NCBI RefSeq assembly: GCF_964204645.1
Contig: NC_134028.1
Coordinates: 10,953,001 to 11,017,000, forward strand
DNA length: 64,000 bases
Reading direction: 5' to 3'
DNA from: Tubulanus polymorphus
Taxonomy: Eukaryota; Nemertea; Palaeonemertea; Tubulaniformes; Tubulanidae
A program made the translations under genes and the position numbers. The notes beneath the pieces are model-generated. The model was not told the origin of the DNA. It saw nothing but the letters and a program-made list of their open reading frames with translations, and did no database searches. Numbering within the stretch: the stretch's first letter is position 1; every line of letters begins with the position of its first letter. This document shows positions 55,101 through 64,000 of the stretch, in pieces.

Positions 55101-57703
55101 AGACTGACAGATCCTGCCAGTCAGACAGATCCTGCCAGTCAGACAGATCCTGCCAGTAAGCCAGATCCTGCTAGACTGACAGATCCTGCCAGTCAGACAG
55201 ATCCTGCCAGTCAGACAGATCCTGCTAGACTGAGTGAGCCTGCTAATCAGACTGATTCTGCTCAACAGCCATTGCCTGCCAGTCAGACAGATCCTGCCAG
55301 TCTGACAGATCCTGCCAGTCTGACAGATCCTGCCAGTCAGACAGATCCTGCCAGTCAGACGGATCCTGCCAGTCTGACAGATCCTGCCAGTCTGACAGAT
55401 CCTGCCAGTCTGACAGATCCTGCCAGTCAGACAGATCCTGTCAGTCTGACAGATCCTGCCAGTCTGACAGATCCTGCCAGTCTGACAGATCCTGCCAGTC
55501 TGACAGATCCTGCTAGACAGTCTACAATAGATACGGGAGATTCAATGATAATTGACGAAGGCGCCCTCTATACATTAGGAACATGGGAACGACCAAAAAC
55601 ACAATACATATCTGGACATCGTGTAGTGTCCAGACAGCGGTATAGAGGGCGCTGTATACCGCTAGATCAGAAACTGACCAATGAAAGTCCAACGACGGAG
55701 AAGAAGAAATTCAAATATAAAACATCAGCTGCTGAATTAAGACAATTCTATGGCAGTATTTCCAGAATGGATCACAGTAAACTTCGTCATCGAAAAATAG
55801 TTTTATTCGCGAAGAAATTATCATATCACCGTTACCAACGGCGATCGCAGAGTCGTTCAACAAGTAGGTCGTCATGTGACTATAGTTTTTCTAGCGCCAT
55901 CTATGAATCCGACTCTAAATCATCCATACAACAAATGGACAGTATTGTAGAACACAAAACTAACCCTAGTTTTATAAATAGACCGGGCCTAACACCTCAG
56001 AATACTAAAGTCGAAATGGATCGTCCCATTATAAAAGGGGGTGAACGGCGTACTATCACTTTACAGTATATACCATATTTAGACTCAACAGCGCCCTCTA
56101 CCGACAGAGAATTCAATGAACCAGCCTCCCCTACTGATAGAGAATTCAATGACCTCTCGCCAGCAGCGCCCTCTAGTGTCTGTGATATGAACAGTATTAT
56201 TTTATGTGAATGTGTGAATTATTCAGAGAATCGACAGAAATATTTACGTTTATTCGACCAATCAGAATTATGCACCGAATGTGTATCCATGACAACAGCA
56301 GCTACACATTACAACAGTGCAGAATATTCCCATCGTTGGATCAGATCAGCAGAGTCAATGACTCCTCACAGGACTCCACTTAAACTCTTAGACCAGTCTG
56401 AAGAGTCCCTGCCTGATAACAGGACTGATGGTAACCTATTAGACCAGTGTCAGGAGTCCCTGCCTGATAACAGGACTGATTGTAACCTATTAGACCAGTG
56501 TCAGGAGTCCCTGCCTGATAACAGGACTCTAGTGTCTGGTAAAACAAGCATCCAGAGTTTAGAGGAAAATTATTGTAGTTTTGGAATTAAAAAATCTGAT
56601 CGAATTGATTTCCTGAATGAATTGAATTCTTTCAGTAATATAAACTCAATTAACAACAATCACAGCTGTTTAAACAATTCAATCACCATGGCAACGTACT
56701 CAGACCATGAAAACCAGAATAATCCGGCAAAAGATGTATCATTCTGTAATGTGCTAATAGATGGCGTAACAGTAGATCAACAAACTTCTTTACATTCCAA
56801 ATATCCGTCCTCAGAGATAACAGCGCCCTCTGTGCGTCCGGCAGAGATAACAGCGCCCTCTGCGAGTCCAGCAAAGATAACAGCGCCCTCTGTCACAGAG
56901 TCTGTGCATCCAGCAGAGATAACAGCACCCTCTGCGAGTCCAGCAGAGATAACAGCGCCCTCTGCGAGTCCAGCAGAGATAACAGCGCCCTCTGTCACAG
57001 AGTCTGTGCGTCCAGCAGAGATAACAGCGCCCTCTGCGAGTCCAGCAGAGATAACAGCGCCCTCTGTCACAGAGTCTGTGCGTCCAGCAGAGATAACAGC
57101 GCCCTCTGCGAGTCCAGCAGAGATAACAGCGCCCTCTGTGCGTCCAGCAGAGATAACAGTGCCCTCTGTGCGTCCGGCAGAGATAACAGCGCCCTCTGCG
57201 AGTCCAGCAGAGATAACAGCGCCCTCTGCGAGTCCAGCAGAGATTACAGAATGGCTCTTCAATAATCTGGCAAGTGAGGACGTATTATTTCCGGAGTATG
57301 ATGAGAGTAATGATGAGAGCGATGATGAAATTGTTCCCGGATTAATTAATCCTAGACGATGTACAGCATTCGGTTGCGGATTAAGCTATGGATTAGTGAA
57401 CTGTATTAATAATTTCCAGGTTAGTTTTAACCGTAGAAACGGATTAAAGGGTTGTAATTGTTGTAAAACAAGTTTGAATTATTGTTGCAGGTGAATTCAC
57501 AGAACGCTGGAAACGGTTTATTAACGGTTTGTATCGAAGGTCCGAGACGTCATACGGTTACCGAGACAACTGTAACATACACGGGTGATAATCTATACGA
57601 GATCCTGTACGTCGTTACTCAACCAGGATATTACATCATCAATATTAAATGGTCCGATATCAATATTCCAAACAGTCCTTTTATTTGTAAAGTCACTTAT
57701 TAA
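52188..57703 (+). CDS. CH-domain / filamin-repeat protein with long repetitive linker
   Basis: Exons 52186-52412, 52494-57419 and 57491-57703; about 1787 residues from the ATG at 52188, with possible upstream exons. Residues 1-110 form a calponin-homology (actin-binding) domain (LLSWIRSKIPTIRVHNLTTAWHDG, IAICALIESLCPGACP). A first filamin-type Ig repeat follows (ending IPGSPFQIKVG) and a second closes the protein (NNFQVNSQNAGNGLLTVCIEGP to IPNSPFICKVTY). Between them lie ~1400 mostly disordered residues with four coding minisatellites. Filamins cross-link actin; two CH domains and many Ig repeats are usual, so this single-CH, two-repeat form is atypical. Invertebrate jitterbug-type filamins are possible relatives. 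The 4926-base central exon is unusually long. Confidence 0.8.
53805..54195 (+). repeat. Coding minisatellite 1 (REESSTLQPPGGSLISPL)
   Basis: Six 54-bp units (18 residues) plus two shorter ones, inside the long exon of the filamin-like gene. Every full unit has ccaccagggggcagtct, a CTCF-like core, coding for PPGGS. Confidence 0.9.
54975..55520 (+). repeat. Coding minisatellite 2 (SQTDPA / SLTDPA)
   Basis: About 30 units of 18 bp (cctgccagtcagacagat) coding for six residues each, in frame within the long exon; variants SQ, SL, RL and NQ. Low complexity, acidic/polar. Confidence 0.92.
56385..56530 (+). repeat. Coding minisatellite 3 (LLDQCQESLPDNRTD)
   Basis: Three units of about 54 bp coding for 18 residues (LLDQSEESLPDNRTDGN and close variants) within the long exon. 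Confidence 0.85.
56812..57245 (+). repeat. Coding minisatellite 4 (AEITAPSASP)
   Basis: About 14 units of 27-39 bp on agataacagcgccctctgcg, coding for AEITAPSASP or AEITAPSVTESVRP. The gcgccctctg core again resembles half of a CTCF site read in reverse. Confidence 0.9.
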
Positions 57704-58138
57704 GGATTTGATAATCCCCACCTAACCCACTCGCCGCAGTAAGCATCCGGTTATGCTTTTATCGTTATTTTTTATGGACTTTTATTATTAATGTCAGCGT
57801 TATCAATGATCGTAACCGTGGAAACATGAAACAAACCCGACTGTTATCGATGTTTTAAAAGTCTAACGGCGTGAATAAAGTTTAAATTATAAATGATTGA
57901 TCGATGTTGAAACTGAGTTTATTATTCATTGTTTAAATAAAAAGAGGATCAAACTGACACAGAGTCGCTACGGTAACCACAGTTACTGCGTGTTTAAAAA
58001 TACAACCTGAGCATAAAATAAAAGCCTAGAGTAGTCCATTCACGATTAATATCACATTGAGTTTAGTCCGATAGTCAGTATTAGTCCATGGTTAATCCAT
58101 CGTAACAATAAGAAATAGTCATCATCTACTCACTAACG
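57704..58138. other. Tail-to-tail interval between the filamin-like gene and ACP6
   Basis: Contains the 3' UTRs of both genes. AATAAA-like signals on the plus strand are at about 57874 and 57936. No further gene seen. Confidence 0.5.
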
Positions 58139-62263
<4,125 letters not shown>

Positions 62264-62648
62264 AAAATAGACGTCTAAAAACGGCGCGATTAATCTACAA
62301 AATGTTATCGCTTTCTTAAATAAAATTCAATTGAATTGCTGACCACATTCAATCCAATTAATTTATTGCTTCATCACCGCGGTGTGGTGGCAGCACTGTA
62401 CGGTATCGGCATCCTATTTTTACACAACGTCAAACGAAAAGTTGGATAATAGAAAACTCAATTTTTTTTACCTTTTTATTACATAAGAACATTTGAAAAG
62501 ATTTCAAAAAATAATTAAGATTTTAACAGGATGTTTATTCTAGGCATTTTAGGTTTTAAGTGAAGATAAAACTTGGTCGTTCCGCATACGATTTGACTTG
62601 GATTTCACAGTTATCTCCGGCCGCTTGAAGCGCTGAACCTAAACCAAC
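62264..62648. promoter_or_regulatory. Shared upstream region of ACP6 (-) and ABHD2 (+)
   Basis: 385 bp between divergent starts, probably a bidirectional promoter. It holds ggtggcagcactgtacggta at about 62387-62405, the best match in the window to a motif also seen near LMAN1, ILF2 and inside the duplicated segments. Confidence 0.5.
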
Positions 62649-64000
62649 ATGGCCGACCTTTTATGGTTAGCGGCTGTGATTTTGATTATTTTGTTGTTTT
62701 TTCGCGTGTTTCATTTTGCAAGTCGGACGGAACCTCCTGTTTTATATCATCAACATTCACAATTCGTGAATGAAATTATTTCTTCATGTTCTTTATTGTC
62801 GCAACCGTGAGTAATTTCACTTTATCCGCCGATATTGTTATTCTCGATGACGTCATCGCCTGATTTTTAACCCTTTCTCACCTTGCATCAATTTGACTGA
62901 TGTGACAAAAGTTGAAGTTTGGTTACTAAGCTTCAGTTTCATAGTGTCCAAACGTTGTGAAATAGAGTAAAATTTGGTATGGATTTCTGATCAAGCCCAT
63001 GAAAAGTTTCGAAATGATTTTTGAGTTGAGTGTTACACAAAAATGTACTTTAAAGTTTTCAGGTCATGGCTTTGCTGTTGGTGAACTTTGATTTGTAAAC
63101 AATTCCGATCAACAGAAAATTCGGGTCAAAACATTTGAACTTTGGAATTTTAACCTAATATCAATAAGATTTCAATCCACAGAGAGAAAGCCTCATCAGC
63201 AGCCAACATTGAACAATGAATGCAGCCCCATTAAAACTCCAGCATCAATAGAACACTGCCTCCCTGCTCATCACTAACTCCACTGCTAATCATTGTTTCC
63301 GTTACAGATATGTCCCTCCGTTTTTCTGGGGAAAATCTGGTCATGTACAGACAATAGTTTACGGCAAGATGGGACGAATTAAACCCCCGCTTCCCAGGGG
63401 CACACGCATCGAAAGAATCATGCCAGATGGCGCCACTTTAACATTCGATATATTCGAACCTTTAAAACCGCATCCAACAAAAGGTAAAAACAGAGTTTTT
63501 ATTTAATCTGTTTAAACAAGCGATTATTATAATTAAGAGGTGATTATAGTGTGTTTCTAATTAACAGGTGATTATAGTGTGGTTCTAATTAACAGGTGAT
63601 TATACGATGTTGATATGTCCAGGTATCGCTAACAGCAGTGAAAGTACGTACATCCGAACTCTCATCGACCACGTACAGAATAACGGATTTCGAGCTGCCG
63701 TTTTAAATCATCTCGGTTCGTTAAAAGACGTCAAATTAACTTCACCAAGAATTTACACTTACGGTATGTATCGCTGACCTAGTTTCATACCTCAACACTA
63801 GGTGTCTCCCTCGTTAATGTGGATCTATTTTCAGGTGGAACCGATGAATATAAAACAATGGTTGAGTATGTGAGTGAATATTACTCCGGGAGTACTCTAA
63901 TCGCTGTTGGATGCAGTATGGGTGCGAACGTTATCAGTAAATACCTCGGTGAAAATCCCAACAATCAAAAACTGTTTCTATGCGGTTTATCGATTTGTCA
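62649..64000 (+). CDS. ABHD2: Monoacylglycerol lipase ABHD2, 5' part
   Basis: Exons 62649-62806, 63308-63483, 63596-63763 and 63835 onward, running out of the window. The start ATG is followed by a membrane anchor (LLWLAAVILIILLFFRVF). PPFFWGKSGHVQT, YGKMGRIKPPLPRG and DGATLTFDIFEPL match ABHD2 rather than ABHD1/3. The alpha/beta-hydrolase core begins YTMLICPGIANSSES; the nucleophile serine is in VGCSMGANVISKYLGE. The catalytic Asp and His lie beyond the window. ABHD2 hydrolyses monoacylglycerols (in mammals a progesterone-responsive enzyme of sperm). The exon 3 acceptor is copied in a 28-bp array. Confidence 0.92.
63531..63614 (+). repeat. 28-bp triplet copying the ABHD2 exon 3 acceptor
   Basis: Three units of 28 bp beginning at 63531, 63559 and 63587, each aattaacag (aattaagag in the first) then gtgattata. 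The true exon starts after the last one (63596). Starting at 63568 would reach TGA in about 11 codons. Confidence 0.88.

Noticed and set aside
62649-64000. ABHD3 or ABHD1
   Set aside because: WGKSGHVQT, GKMGR and DGATLTFDIFEPL are closer to ABHD2; not absolutely excluded without alignment.

Overview
This is animal nuclear DNA, most likely from a marine invertebrate. Every gene is split by GT-AG introns (except BRIX1), the base composition is AT-rich, and the intact genes are conserved metazoan genes. I cannot fix the phylum; a lophotrochozoan or other bilaterian invertebrate would fit. One 200-base run of N (7213-7412) marks an assembly gap. Exon chains were assembled by eye from splice signals and reading frame. 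TEX9, ILF2, LMAN1, FMO, SQOR, the membrane-protein gene, the WAP/VWC gene and ACP6 each sum to a multiple of three with no internal stop.

Layout: 1-1500 shows no gene. About 1513-7212 is a decayed DIRS-type tyrosine-recombinase retrotransposon on the minus strand. Then come BRIX1 (-, 7993-8895) and TEX9 (+, 9423-12111) head to head, ILF2 (-, 12402-15097), LMAN1 (-, 15847-21912) and a flavin-containing monooxygenase (-, 22430-24676). A repeat-rich interval (24700-27960) holds two ~850-bp non-autonomous DNA transposons inserted in a minisatellite. SQOR (+, 27967-29961) follows. From 30.7 to 43.1 kb there is a tandem duplication of a ~6.1-kb unit that includes an orphan RCC1-repeat exon and the last exon(s) of the next gene. 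That gene (-, 42837-46826) encodes a type I membrane protein with two alternative last exons. Next are a secreted WAP/VWC-like protein (-, 47051-49160), a CH-domain/filamin-repeat protein with long repetitive inserts (+, about 52188-57703), ACP6 (-, 58139-62263) and, head to head with it, the 5' part of ABHD2 (+, 62649 to the window end).

The genes do not form one pathway. They include ribosome biogenesis (BRIX1), RNA binding (ILF2), ER-Golgi cargo transport (LMAN1), mitochondrial sulfide oxidation (SQOR), lipid hydrolysis (ACP6, ABHD2) and a coiled-coil protein of ciliated/testis cells (TEX9).

The most unusual signal is a recurring architecture: seven tandem arrays in six different genes have a repeat unit that spans an exon-intron junction, so the 3' acceptor or 5' donor is itself copied 3 to 31 times. 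Several arrays, including ones inside coding sequence, also carry a CTCF-like core (CCACCAGGGGGC or CACTAGGGGGCGCT) that is scattered through the whole window. A second recurrent motif (GGCAGCACTGTACGG and variants) lies close to several gene starts.
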